Shown piece by piece: positions 34,831 to 45,204 of a stretch of 64,000 nt of DNA. The stretch's first letter is position 1. The number at the start of each line of letters is the position of its first letter. The DNA comes from Hymenochaete sp. R1 (lineage: Eukaryota > Basidiomycota > Agaricomycetes > Hymenochaetales > Hymenochaetaceae): contig JAFREE010000012.1 of NCBI GenBank assembly GCA_019400425.1, positions 272,151-336,150 on the forward strand, read 5' to 3'. Under the pieces are notes generated by a model. It saw only the letters and a list, made by a program, of their open reading frames with translations, was not told the origin of the DNA and searched no databases. Made by a program: the position numbers and the translations under genes.

Positions 34831-35915
34831 TTTCAGCGAATGACCCATTCTTTGCTTGGACCTTTTCGACGTTTCTCTGCTCTATCTCACCTTTCACCTA
34901 TTGGCGTATACGCCCCCATCGTACTTTTAGACTCTGGTGAGTTGGGTTTGTTCTACACTCTACGTCAAGTGAATGCTAAATGTCATTCATTGCGCTAGCA
35001 TCGGACTTTTCTTTCGAACCCGAACATGCGCTCGAATTGTATCCTATCCCTCTTCCACGCAAGTCAGTGCATTGCCAATCCAATGTACTGATTTAGCACC
35101 GCTCAAGCCATTTCCCGTTCCAATGTTCGCACAATTCATTACATTATTATCAACTCTCGCATTCCGCTTTTCCCTGGGTTTTCGGCTTCAATTTCATTTG
35201 CTCCGGTTTTCCTTCTCCAATTGACGTTCTCGCTTCCCCACCCTCCCCATCTCACGCCACTTCTTTCTCATCGCGCATTCCTGCCTGATACGTACTGTAC
35301 CCACCCACAGCTAAATCGAGGCCGCATTCGTGTCTAACTCAACCTTCTTTCACACCAGTGATTAACTTTGGATCTATTCGACTCTTGCTGCCATAGCCTT
35401 TTTTCATAGTTTGTATGCGTGGGTGTATTGGACGTCCGTACAGTACTCGTACTACATATAAATTTGTTGTGTTTTATTTACATACCTTCCCAAAATCAAT
35501 CTTGTTCTGTTTAGTGTGTGAGTGCCAAGGAGTGCTATGTTTGAGTTTACCTCGAGGAGAAATCACGTTTGGCGATAGTTATTTGAAATTCGAGTGTTGC
35601 GGAAGCCGCAGCCACAGCCTCCGGAGTCCATCATGCATGTATGTATGCGCTGTTCGGCGCAATTGAGCGAGTGAAATTCAACTGCATTTGTCATTTGGAG
35701 GCGTCGTCTGTCTGGGCCGGGAGCATTGAAAGCCATATTTTCCTCTCACGTCTCTCAACGCCGCAGCTGTGTTGTCTATCAACGATCATGATTATTACTC
35801 GCCCGACTCGCCTGCCACTGGCAGTACCCGCCTGTAGTCCCACTTGCTGGTTCTACCCGTCGAAGTCGAAGTCAATATGAATTCTAATATTACTACATTA
35901 TAATGACGCTAACGG

Positions 35916-35931
35916 CCCCCCCCCCCCCCCC
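35916..35931. repeat. Poly(C) run, 16 nt
   Basis: Uninterrupted C16 on the plus strand within the gene-poor region. Confidence 0.9.
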
Positions 35932-38900
35932 ATCCGAGTCTTGGCGATCGAAAGGGATCCTTATTGGACACCCTTCGAAACTTGACATGACCAGACCACA
36001 CTCAGCGACAGCCTCCGAGCCTGAGAGAGAGACGGTGAACGGGTAACGGCCGCGACTCGGACGCGCTCTACACTTATTCGACGCTCGAGCCGGATAACCC
36101 GAACCGTGACCTGACGCCTCCTCCATCACTCGCCGGGCCGTGTCTCACTATTTCTTGTCTTAAACTCAAAGAAGTCTTCAAGCCATCCCTCTATGATAGA
36201 TCAGCAGGTCGAATCTGGCTGGTCAGCCGCAAGGAACCGCAGTAAGGGAAGGGGTCATCGTTTGCGGGGAACAGCCATTGAGCCAACCCAGCCGTGGCCG
36301 GGCCACGTTGGGCAGCCCGAGCCTGAGCCTGAGCGCATGCAAGCTTAAGAGCTGGGCACACAGAACTTGCAAGCTCGGAAAGGGACCAATCAATCATCAT
36401 ATTGGTAGACGGAAGCTCGTGATTATCATTAGGTGGAAAGAAAGGAGTTCCGGTGGATGGGGAGGGGATGGGTGGATGTGATTTGCGCTGGCAGCAGCTC
36501 AGCCCGAGTCGCGGCGTCAACAACATCTGTCTGTCTGGCATTTCATCTCGATGCGATCTGGGTGCTTAGGCTTAGGCTGCTCGTACGCATGCTTCGTCGA
36601 GATGCCAGTGAATCCCGGCGGATGCGTATCTTCCAAACAAACTTTTCCTTGTCATGTGGTGTTGCGTTTGATGGCTTTCGTCGTTCTTTCGTGGCCATCA
36701 ACTCCCAATACCCAATATGTTGGTATCCGCCGACATACACGGCGGGAGTGCATTCAGTAGCGGCTCGGGGTCGGGGAACGCTCATCGGTGGATCATTCCG
36801 ATATGTTTGGGCTTAATGAAACTGGCAAGTACGGTACCCAGAATGATGTTCGCCGGTAGCAAGGTAAAGCTAACTTTTCACGATTCAGCTAGTCCTCCAC
36901 GCGGCGGTGTGTACAACTTGAACTTGAACTTGAAGCTCAACGTTCTCCAAACTCGAACAGGTCCGCAGCATCTATCGGCCATAAGCTTCCAATTCTAATT
37001 CCAGGAATAAAAAAACCACGCTCGACCGACCCCAAGGGCTCCGACTCGCTAAAAATATCCTATCCTCCCGCAACGTGTATATGGCATCATCCATCAACTC
37101 CCACCGGCGGCCCAGATACCAAAGAACCTTCAAACAGATTCAAGAAAGCCTAAGCCTGACTTTCCCAAGTTTTCCGTTTTCTCCGCAGCCACATCCGTTG
37201 TTTTTCCCTCGGCGTGGAGCTTTCCTTTCGTCGCGCCGCTATCGGCATTACAGACGGACACATAGTGCTAAACATGCCTAACGCCACATCTCAACAGCCA
37301 GCAAACTCGAAGGCAGGAGGATCAGGAAGAGCAAAAATTCCCGAGGCTTTTCCACATCCAAGTAAGGGGTTCAAGTTCTCATTTTCCAATTGCGTATAGC
37401 TGTTCTCGTAGGTCTGGTTCTGGTACGTTCGTCGAACTTCAGGATTTCAACATGCGACGATGCTATCTGCCTTTTCGCAGACATGCCCATGTCAGTCAGT
37501 GCCTTCGACGGGCTTTTTGAAGGACGGCCTGGCTGAATAAACACGGCGGCCGAGGCGCGATGAGCGCGACGGCCACTACATAATGCGTCATATGCTCTCA
37601 ATATTACGGCGGGCACTGGACTCGATTCCCCGCCCGCTCAATGCTCGCTGGTTAAATATGAGTTTACAGCGACGTTCTCCCTCCGTCTTTTACTGTAATC
37701 TAGGATCACAGGTCACTCTTGCTCCGAGTGATGCCAGTGCATAAATAAGGACATGGCCAAAAGCCAATCTGAGACTGCCCTCAGGCTCTCCAGGCAGGTC
37801 ATCGGCATGCTATTTTCGGAGTCTGATGATTTGATCCCGTTTTCATCGATCGATTCTTCCCTTCAGGTTCAAGTTGTTTGAAGCAACATCTCCGTCATTC
37901 GATCTCCAATTTTCTCAAAGCCTCTTTACTATTGAAAACTTAAATTCCACTCCAGCGCGCTCTTCCATTCTAAATCTGAATAAAGCTCAGAGCGCGGATC
38001 TAACCCCGTCTGGCATGACCGGGGAAAGGATGGATGCGCTCTGGGCTCGGAATAGGCTTAGAAGAGGAGATGGATTGATTAATGTTGAAAGGCGCTTAAG
38101 CAAGGTACGTCTGTGGTATTCCCTTTCATCTATTCTTGTATGGGTTGTTGATAACTACGAGTGGATTCGACAGGTACGAGAAGACCTTTCTTTTTCGCGA
38201 AGGATGTACGCACGTATGTACCTGTATATATGCCAGTAATTAACATCACCATCATGATCAACTGTCTTACCAGGACAATCGATTCGATGATCCGTCAAGT
38301 TAATGATGTACGCGATTTCGAATCGCACCTACGTCAGTGTATTAGTGGTAAGGAGAGTTATCATCCAAACTGATACTATCCATCCCCACGAGCCTGGACT
38401 CCTGGACTCGCGGCTACGATGCTGGACCCTGGGATCGGACACAGAGTCATACTCATACTCTTCTTTGAAGGAGAAAAATAAAACGCTGATCCAAGTCCCT
38501 TTCCCTCCACTTCACTTCCCTCTCATCATGACGTTTCCAATTCCCACTTCGACGCTGAAAGCGCTTCCTGGGCCTATTTATGGTCGACCCGCGTTCCGAT
38601 TCAAGCTTTATCTTCTCGGCGGTGGGAAAAAATGTGGATAGAGTTCTCCGACTCCTTGCCAGTGGGTATTTGGCGGGCGCCAGTGCCAGGACGGTACTGG
38701 AGGTTCCAAGCTAAGGCGATACTTGGTCGCTGATTTTGGCCAAGCTCACGTTCCGAGTCCTCGTATATGGACCACGCTTGGTAAATCTTCACTACGTGTA
38801 TGTGGCGTTCTCATACCTTCTCAACATCTAATACCCTTTCCCCTGCGAATCAAACACTTCCATCCCCGTCTCCATGGCTATTTCTGGAACGAAATTGAGA

Positions 38901-39661
38901 TTCTATCTCAGTATAGTATCTGATTCCAACCCCGACTCCAAGGACGTAAGGGAAAAGTCGTCTTATTCCTCCATCGCCGTCCATCCCGGGCCATTTCATT
39001 TCATTTCGTGGACGCGGCACAGTGACTGACACGCGCAAGACCGACTCGGATGCGTCCTCCCATCTCCATCTTTCCTATTAATATTCTATCTAATTCGAAT
39101 CCGGGAATCCTTGGATATAATCATACGTGAACCAAGAAGACACGCCGTCCACACGCATCCAAGATCTGCGCCCGCTTTCGGACCTCCCCTCCCCCCTCCC
39201 CAAAGAAAGGGAAAATCCATCAACCATGATCATGACCATGCGATCCCGCCTACAGATTCAGCCAAAGGTTCACTGTGACGATCACGACCAGGATTGGGAT
39301 TGGGAGGGACGGTCATCCCAGCGTCCCCATGCCGACCTCGTCCGTCCCTGACCTCGACTTCGACTTTAGGTTCCCTCTCCCTCCTCCTTCCCCTTCTCAG
39401 GATTCCAAGACTCCGGACCTTCGAAGAGTACACCAACACATGGGCCACACATGGACCTGTTCAATGCTTCTCCCTCCCCCCCTTCTTCTTATCTCTTTAA
39501 TCTATGCAGATGCAGACGTACATCATGCATCATGATCTGATCGCCTACCAGTGATAATTCAACTATAAACTATCAACTATCAACTTTCCCGCGCCAGTGT
39601 AGTAGTGTACAGAACTTGTGAGATGGTGAAACGATAGGGTCTGTCAGTGAGAGAAAGGGGA

Positions 39662-39673
39662 GGGGGGGGGGGG
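39662..39673. repeat. Poly(G) run, 12 nt
   Basis: Uninterrupted G12 on the plus strand. Confidence 0.85.
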
Positions 39674-39765
39674 TCTCAACATCTAGTACTGGTACTATTG
39701 CGAGGTGCGAGGAAGTGTCAGTCCTAGTACTTGTGGAGGACTCGGAATTACGAGTGCTTTGCACA

Positions 39766-39798
39766 CAGACTCAGACTCAGACGCAGACTCAGACGCAG
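39766..39798. repeat. CAGACK hexanucleotide microsatellite
   Basis: Five and a half tandem units, cagact cagact cagacg cagact cagacg cag. It is not part of a supported reading frame. Confidence 0.85.
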
Positions 39799-41157
39799 TA
39801 CTAGTGAGTCTGGTACTCTCGATCCAATCTCATTGCTCATCATGCTCAAATTCGTGCTCATGCTCACGTATCTCTGCTGCTGCTGCTCGTTCCTCCGGGG
39901 TTGAAACCGCATTAGTACACTCTTCGTTTAATTTCGTTTCGTTCCATTCCGTCATACGAAGCTTGCGAGCGGCGAGCGGCGAGCCCTCCGGGTCCCGCTG
40001 ACGAGGACGAAGTCGGAGCTACGACTCGGAAAAACGGTGTATCGAGTATCGAGTTCTCATTCCGAACACATTAACTTCAAACTAGACTGTAGAGTTACGA
40101 AACACTGAAACACTGGAACAAGAGTAGCCTGAGGCCCTGGACTTCGGGCTCTGGCTCTGAGCGCTGGCAGATACAATTCGAAAAGTAATTGGAAGGGGGA
40201 AGGGGGCAAGGCTACATTCTTATCCATATCCGTATCCATATCCGTGCGAGAAGAGTGAAGAGTGAAGAAAAGAGAGAGAAAGTTTAAAAAAAAATGGGGG
40301 GGGGAAGGAAGTTAATACTAGTAGCTAAACGAGTAAGGACCGTGAAGGATGACGACGGACATCGTGTCAAGCTTGCTGTAGAATAGGTGATACTGATACT
40401 TGGAAGGAAACAGATATTGAGAGTGACAAAAAAGTGAGAGAAGGTGCGGACACGCGCGTGTGGGTCCGTTGAGAGATGGAAAAAGAAAGTAGACGAATTG
40501 AGAGGGGCAAAAAAAAAGAAGAGGGAAAAAAGGTAGGGATTATATTATGGTCGATAAAAAACGAAAGTATACGAGAGTGATTTGGCAGATAGTTTTGCTG
40601 GTCGGTCGGAACATACAAAACCTGCCAGTGGATAGAGAAGCGGGAAGCTGAGTGTAGGCGCAGGCTCAACGGAGCAAGGCTTGAAATTACGCGGATCGGG
40701 TTGACGAGCATTGGTCCGATTCGTTTCTCGTTCGTCGAGAGATGATGGAGATGAAGAAAGGCTAAAGCACAACAAGTCGGTAAAATTACAAACTGTGCGG
40801 TAAGCAACGGTGATCAGTCATTGGTTCCTTCAGGGCAATGAATGGAGAAGCGCATATATGCGGGAAGGGAAGAGAAAGCGGATGGCCACGTACTCCTGGT
40901 TTGAGTCCCAATTAATCCATTAACACGAGACCCAGTGAACAAAGATCCATCCACCCATCAATCCACCCACACCCACCAATCTACAAAGAAGCCGAGAATC
41001 CCGAGCTAGCATATACATCTTTTGTTAGATCCACACAACGTTCCTCTAGTCTGTTGCACACACAAAAACAACGCGAACGTACCGGGAGAACGGTAAGATC
41101 CCGAGAAACCGGGATTCCCGGACGCTCGGGATCTCGGGACGTCCTTTCGTTTTCCCT

Positions 41158-41583
41158 TCATTTCCAATCTTTGCCCCCACCACCCATGTTCCCCTGTGGC
41201 GTGCGCTTCCAGTCCTTGCTGGCACCTCCCATGTTCCCCTGCGGGTGCCTGCGCCAGTCCTTTCCTGAACCCCCCATATTTCCTTGTGGGTCGCGACGCC
41301 AGTCTTTGCCTGAACCTCCCATGTTTCCTTGCTGTTAGCAGATTGACAGGAGAGTTGAGGTGGATTGTCAGTCGTAGGGTTCAGAAAGCAGCCAAAGAAA
41401 AAAGAGACGCACTGGGATGCGTTTGAGGTTTTCCTCTCCTGGGAAAGTCTACCGCATAAACGGAGAGAATGAGTGAACAGCTGAGAGCGTGCAGTGTCGA
41501 GTGATACATACAGGAGCGGCGGAGACGAAAGCGGCAAGGAGAAGCAGGCACGAGAAGAAGAGATAGATCCGAGCAGAGAACAT
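41158..41583 (-). CDS. Secreted Kex2-processed repeat peptide precursor (KEP/alpha-factor-like), KDW type
   Basis: Three exons on the minus strand: 41583-41512, 41448-41413 and 41331-41158. Introns are 41449-41511 (gtatgt...gtag) and 41332-41412 (gtgcgt...acag). Spliced length is 94 codons, 93 residues. Exon 1 encodes a signal peptide (MFSARIYLFFSCLLLLAAFV, then a small-residue S-A-A-P end). Exon 2 ends the pro-segment at E-N-L-K-R. Four 13-residue peptides follow, divided by RR, RR and KR: IPQGNMGGSGKDW, DPQGNMGGSGKDW, HPQGNMGGASKDW, TPQGNMGGGGKDW. A final K precedes the stop. The first residue varies while Pro2 is fixed, so each copy begins with an X-Pro dipeptide that Ste13-type enzymes can remove, leaving Q-G-N-M-G-G-x-x-K-D-W. 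Kex1-type trimming would remove the final K. Intron 2 falls between P and Q of the first repeat, exactly at that predicted trimming point. Function unknown. It is a structural paralogue of the gene at 34543. Confidence 0.85.
41161..41331 (-). repeat. Tandem coding repeat, 45-nt unit
   Basis: Four units with a 45-nt period on the minus strand. Each contains the codons for Q-G-N-M-G-G followed by a-a-a/g-gac/t-tgg and a dibasic pair. The units are nearly identical at the DNA level, so they probably arose by recent duplication or are homogenised. Confidence 0.85.
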
Positions 41584-41817
41584 GATTTTTGAAGTTGGGA
41601 GAGAAGACCGAGGATAAAGCGAAGTATAACAACAGATAGAGCGAGCGAGGGATCAGGACAGATGGGCTGTGTAAGCGCAGGTGGCGTTGAGAGAGATCGA
41701 GGAGAGAGAAAGAGAGACTCGAGGGTGCGAGAAGTCGACTGAGGAGGGACGGTGGATTGAGGTACAGCAGATGAGAGTACGGGAAGAAGAGGGAAGGGGG
41801 GGAAGAGGGAAAAGAGA

Positions 41818-41831
41818 GGGAAGGTATTTAT
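41818..41831 (-). promoter_or_regulatory. TATA-like promoter element shared with the first peptide gene
   Basis: On the minus strand, ATAAATACCTTCCC. The TAAATA core starts 247 bases before the ATG at 41583. It matches TTAAATACCTCCC upstream of the plus-strand peptide gene and is followed by the same kind of CT-rich tract. Confidence 0.55.
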
Positions 41832-42900
41832 TTCGGAGAGTGGATGAATGATGATGATGGGATATTAATATTAAATAAAAGAGAGAGGTGGGAAAAACGC
41901 GGAGGGTCGAGGCCTCTCATTGTAAATTGTAAATTGGATTGTTTATCTAACTTGCCGAGATCCTCTCTTTCCTTTTATGGTATCCATTTCTGGACCCACA
42001 CTCCCACACACTCGCACTCTCCCTTTGCTTCCGCCGTCTTCCAGCTTTTCACTTACAAGCTCGAGAGCTCTGTACATCTGGACGAAACTGCAACACTCAA
42101 GTGTTAATATTAAAAATTTTGTTGTTGTTATTGTTTATCTATATATTCCAGAGCCTCGTGTCCGTATGGCCAGGCACAAATCCCACTTCTTTCCCATTCA
42201 AATAATATTAATGCACCCAATGATCTCAATCCAATCCCGCTCCGGAACACCCGCTGCTCATTTTATTCATCCAGCTCTCACACACTCATCTCTTCCATCA
42301 CCCTTCCTTTCTTGGTCTCTCCTTCTTAAATCCGGTTTCCTGTGCTGCCACCTGGCCATTCCTCGCCTCGTCCGCAGTTTGCAGTTCACAGTTCGGACTA
42401 CCTCAAATATCTCACTGCCATCCGCATCCAATCGCGACAATCCCCTGATCCCATCTCGCATCTTCGTCGAAACACCGGCGACCTGAGCCACTTCTGCCAC
42501 TCTCTCGCTCCAAGTTTCTCCTTCCCCCTCTCATCTCGAATCAGATCAAACGACAGCGACCGTTGCCAAGTCTACCAGTGATACCACCTGCAAGTGGGCC
42601 ACTCAAAAAGGGACCTGAACGCCGTTTCTTCGGCCCTTTCCTGGGCCCTGGTTTTCTCCATGAAATTATCAACAACGATCAACATGTATTGTACACATAT
42701 GCCCTCTCGTCTCGTTGTTGTTCATCCTATTCCAGGCAGCTCAGTAGAGCTGCGGTGTAATACCAACTTAAGAACCGAACGCAGACGCATTCTCGTCCGC
42801 CGGTGCATCCATATCAATCCACAATACGAGTTTCACCGCACATCGATATGAGCCGAGCCATTCGAACAAGAAAATAAACGGAAAAGACAAAAGCGTCGGA

Positions 42901-42914
42901 GGGGGGGGGGGGGG
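42901..42914. repeat. Poly(G) run, 14 nt
   Basis: Uninterrupted G14 on the plus strand. Confidence 0.85.
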
Positions 42915-43331
42915 AGAGAGGACAGAAACACTTGTGTATATTTAGCACCAGGCCTTCGAGTCAGACTCACCCAGCATGAAACACTAACAACAGTCCGATC
43001 GATCCGCCAAGCCTGCCGCGACACTGGCAACACGAAAGGGAAAAAGCTCGATCCGCTTCTGTTCCTGTTCGTTAATAACTTGGTTTATAAGCCCTCTAAG
43101 CGTTTCATCATGATTCATGATACATGATATCACCTCCCTTCGTTCAGCGTTTTCACCCTTCCCCTTCCTTTTTCCTTTTCCTTTTTTAACGGTCGGTTCA
43201 AGCAAGTTGGCGCGGTCCATCGGTCGGTCCTTTTTATAGATATAGATATCCAGGAACGAGCTTCACCAAGTTCATGTGTTATGAATGAGGCCATCATGAT
43301 CGCGTGTATCTGTATCACATGGTACTCACCT

Positions 43332-43347
43332 CCCCCCCCCCCCCCCC
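43332..43347. repeat. Poly(C) run, 16 nt
   Basis: Uninterrupted C16 on the plus strand. Confidence 0.85.
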
Positions 43348-43782
43348 TTCCTCTCTTTCCTTGCGCTTACGTGCCGTACAGGCCGATTCGTAGCCATCAT
43401 CTGGACGTAGTAACTTCTCGAGCTTTGAAAGAATGGGAAGGGTAAAAAATTGTGATCAGTGGTCATCCGTCAAGCAAACGCTAATGATGCGAGGACGAAC
43501 GAACGAGGTATCCTCCATCACTGAGTCACTGACAGTCTCTCGACTGTCTTCCTTCTAGTAGCATCCGTCTCCTTGTAGCTTTTCAATTACGACGAGGGCT
43601 TCTCCCGCCAGTGGGGGAAGGGGGAGGGGGACTATTAACCGTCCCATCATTGACCCAACCCGATTTCCCGAACGTGCTGTGAGATCCCTGGGATCTCGCA
43701 GTCACAGGGTATAGTTCCGTCTCCCCCTCCCAGAGCAAATAGGCAAGACCGTCTGAAGGTGGCGCTGGTTGAGTACCAGTGA

Positions 43783-43797
43783 CCCCCCCCCCCCCCC
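43783..43797. repeat. Poly(C) run, 15 nt
   Basis: Uninterrupted C15 on the plus strand. Confidence 0.85.
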
Positions 43798-44100
43798 AAC
43801 CTTTTTTCCCCTCCTCGGACCCGGCGGCAGGAGGGTCGACGCTCAGGCTAAAACGCACGTTCCAATCCCAACTTGAAGATATATATACGGCGCAACAACT
43901 TGAAGCATCATGATATTCAGTATGTATGTATGAGTATTAATACTGATAGTACCACCATACGTACCGTACCTGATCCACACCCGCAACTTCAACTTCTCCG
44001 AGTCCCATCTCCCTCTCCATCTTCGAGCACGTCCGGCGGATCTACTAGCAAGCCACCCCGATCGATAAACTTGAAGTTCGCCAATCCACCCCCACCCCCA

Positions 44101-44115
44101 CCCCCCCCCCCCCCC
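44101..44115. repeat. Poly(C) run, 15 nt
   Basis: C15 preceded by cccaccccca, so the wider C-rich tract is about 28 nt. Confidence 0.85.
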
Positions 44116-45204
44116 AACCGCGGAAAAGAACGACCCTCCTTCGACGTGTGCGATATCCCCAATCCCTGTCGTCATTGTCATTGATCAGTCAAGAGCACAC
44201 GCACGCACGCGACTTTCCTTCTTTCCACCGGCAAGTCTACATGCGACATGCGCGAGTGCTAATTTTTTGATGATACAATTACAAACCTTTCCGTTCCCGT
44301 TCTATTCCATGTACTGTACCACGTACCATGTACCAACCGCCTCCGCCCGAAGTTGTCTTACGACAACTAAAAGGAGAGGCTCTGATGTCTTTTTAACGAA
44401 GAGAACGAAAGAAAGAAAAAAGAAGAACGTACTGGAAGCGCTATGGTTGGTCGACAGAGGTTGGGGTTCAATGAATGTAAACCCCTGGCTGGTGAATATC
44501 TGATCATAGTCGTGAGCAATGTTGATGTCGTTCTATTCACTTCCACTACTTGACCCGTCGCACTTTGATGATGACGCTGACGCTGGGAATGCTGGGACTG
44601 GTTTGAATGCACACCCAGCTCACGGAAGTACCCAGTCAAGTGCAATTGACGGACAATCGGGAAATCGGACAATCTCCCACATCGTCCCTCCAGGAGCGTC
44701 CAGAGTCAGAATAACGAAAAATAGATCAAACAAAAAAAATCATATACCATTATCAATTATCGCTGCAGACTCCGCCGACATTACCAAGCATACAAACGTT
44801 ATCTTAACACTTCCAAGCAAACAAAAAAGACACAACGAAGACACAACGAAGCAAAGAAAAAAAGAAAGAGAAAACCACTCTTACTCGTATTCTAATTTCC
44901 CAAACCGGCTGAAGATTGTCCTTGTGTACTCACGGAAGTTCCTGTGTAAGCCTACACCAACCAAGCCATAGCCCAGAAAGAGCCTTAAGATGCATACATT
45001 CTGAAGCTGAAGCGGAGCGCAACGCTGACTCAGATCATTGATCAACCCTGGACAACTCCCGTCCGCATCTGGAGACCGAGCTTCTTAACCATCGAAGGCG
45101 GGAGAGAGCCTAACTGGACGGGTATAATCTTCGGGTGACCCTAACGACATATCGGAGAAGGTTTGCTTAAGTCATCGTGCCTTACAATATCTATATCGTA
45201 CGAA

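Larger units (their letters stand above)
34831..41157. other. Gene-poor 6.3-kb spacer between the two peptide genes
   Basis: I find no convincing protein gene. Open frames are short, on both strands, and mostly follow CT or GA low-complexity DNA. Contents I can see: a 16-nt C run at 35916-35931, a 12-nt G run at 39662-39673, a hexanucleotide microsatellite at 39766-39798, a tatccatatccgtatcc microrepeat near 40217, and several attaat/aatatt motifs. A spliced small gene could still hide here. Confidence 0.45.
41584..45204. other. Gene-poor region with clustered poly(C/G) runs
   Basis: The first ~250 bases are the leader and promoter of the minus-strand peptide gene. Beyond that no coding region is supported. 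Four homopolymer runs lie within 1.2 kb: G14 at 42901-42914, C16 at 43332-43347, C15 at 43783-43797 and C15 at 44101-44115. attaatatt-type AT motifs occur near 41862, 42106 and 42205. Confidence 0.45.

Noticed and set aside
37874..38239. 121-aa plus-strand ORF in the gene-poor region
   Set aside because: A possible exon followed by a gtacgt donor, but no convincing continuation, start context or domain was found.
41054..41338. Plus-strand ORF with F-x-x-P-P-M-F-P-C-G repeats
   Set aside because: It is the antisense shadow of the tandem repeat, so it also looks repetitive. It has no signal peptide or processing sites.
41046..41537. 163-aa minus-strand ORF over the second peptide gene
   Set aside because: It reads through both introns in the wrong frame. 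The spliced frame gives a signal peptide and exact repeats instead.
34543..41583. Ustiloxin/dikaritin-type RiPP cluster
   Set aside because: The precursor format fits, but no UstYa-like oxidase, tyrosinase, methyltransferase or transporter lies nearby. MTQ2 is a housekeeping eRF1 methyltransferase. The repeats lack the Tyr-containing cores typical of that class.
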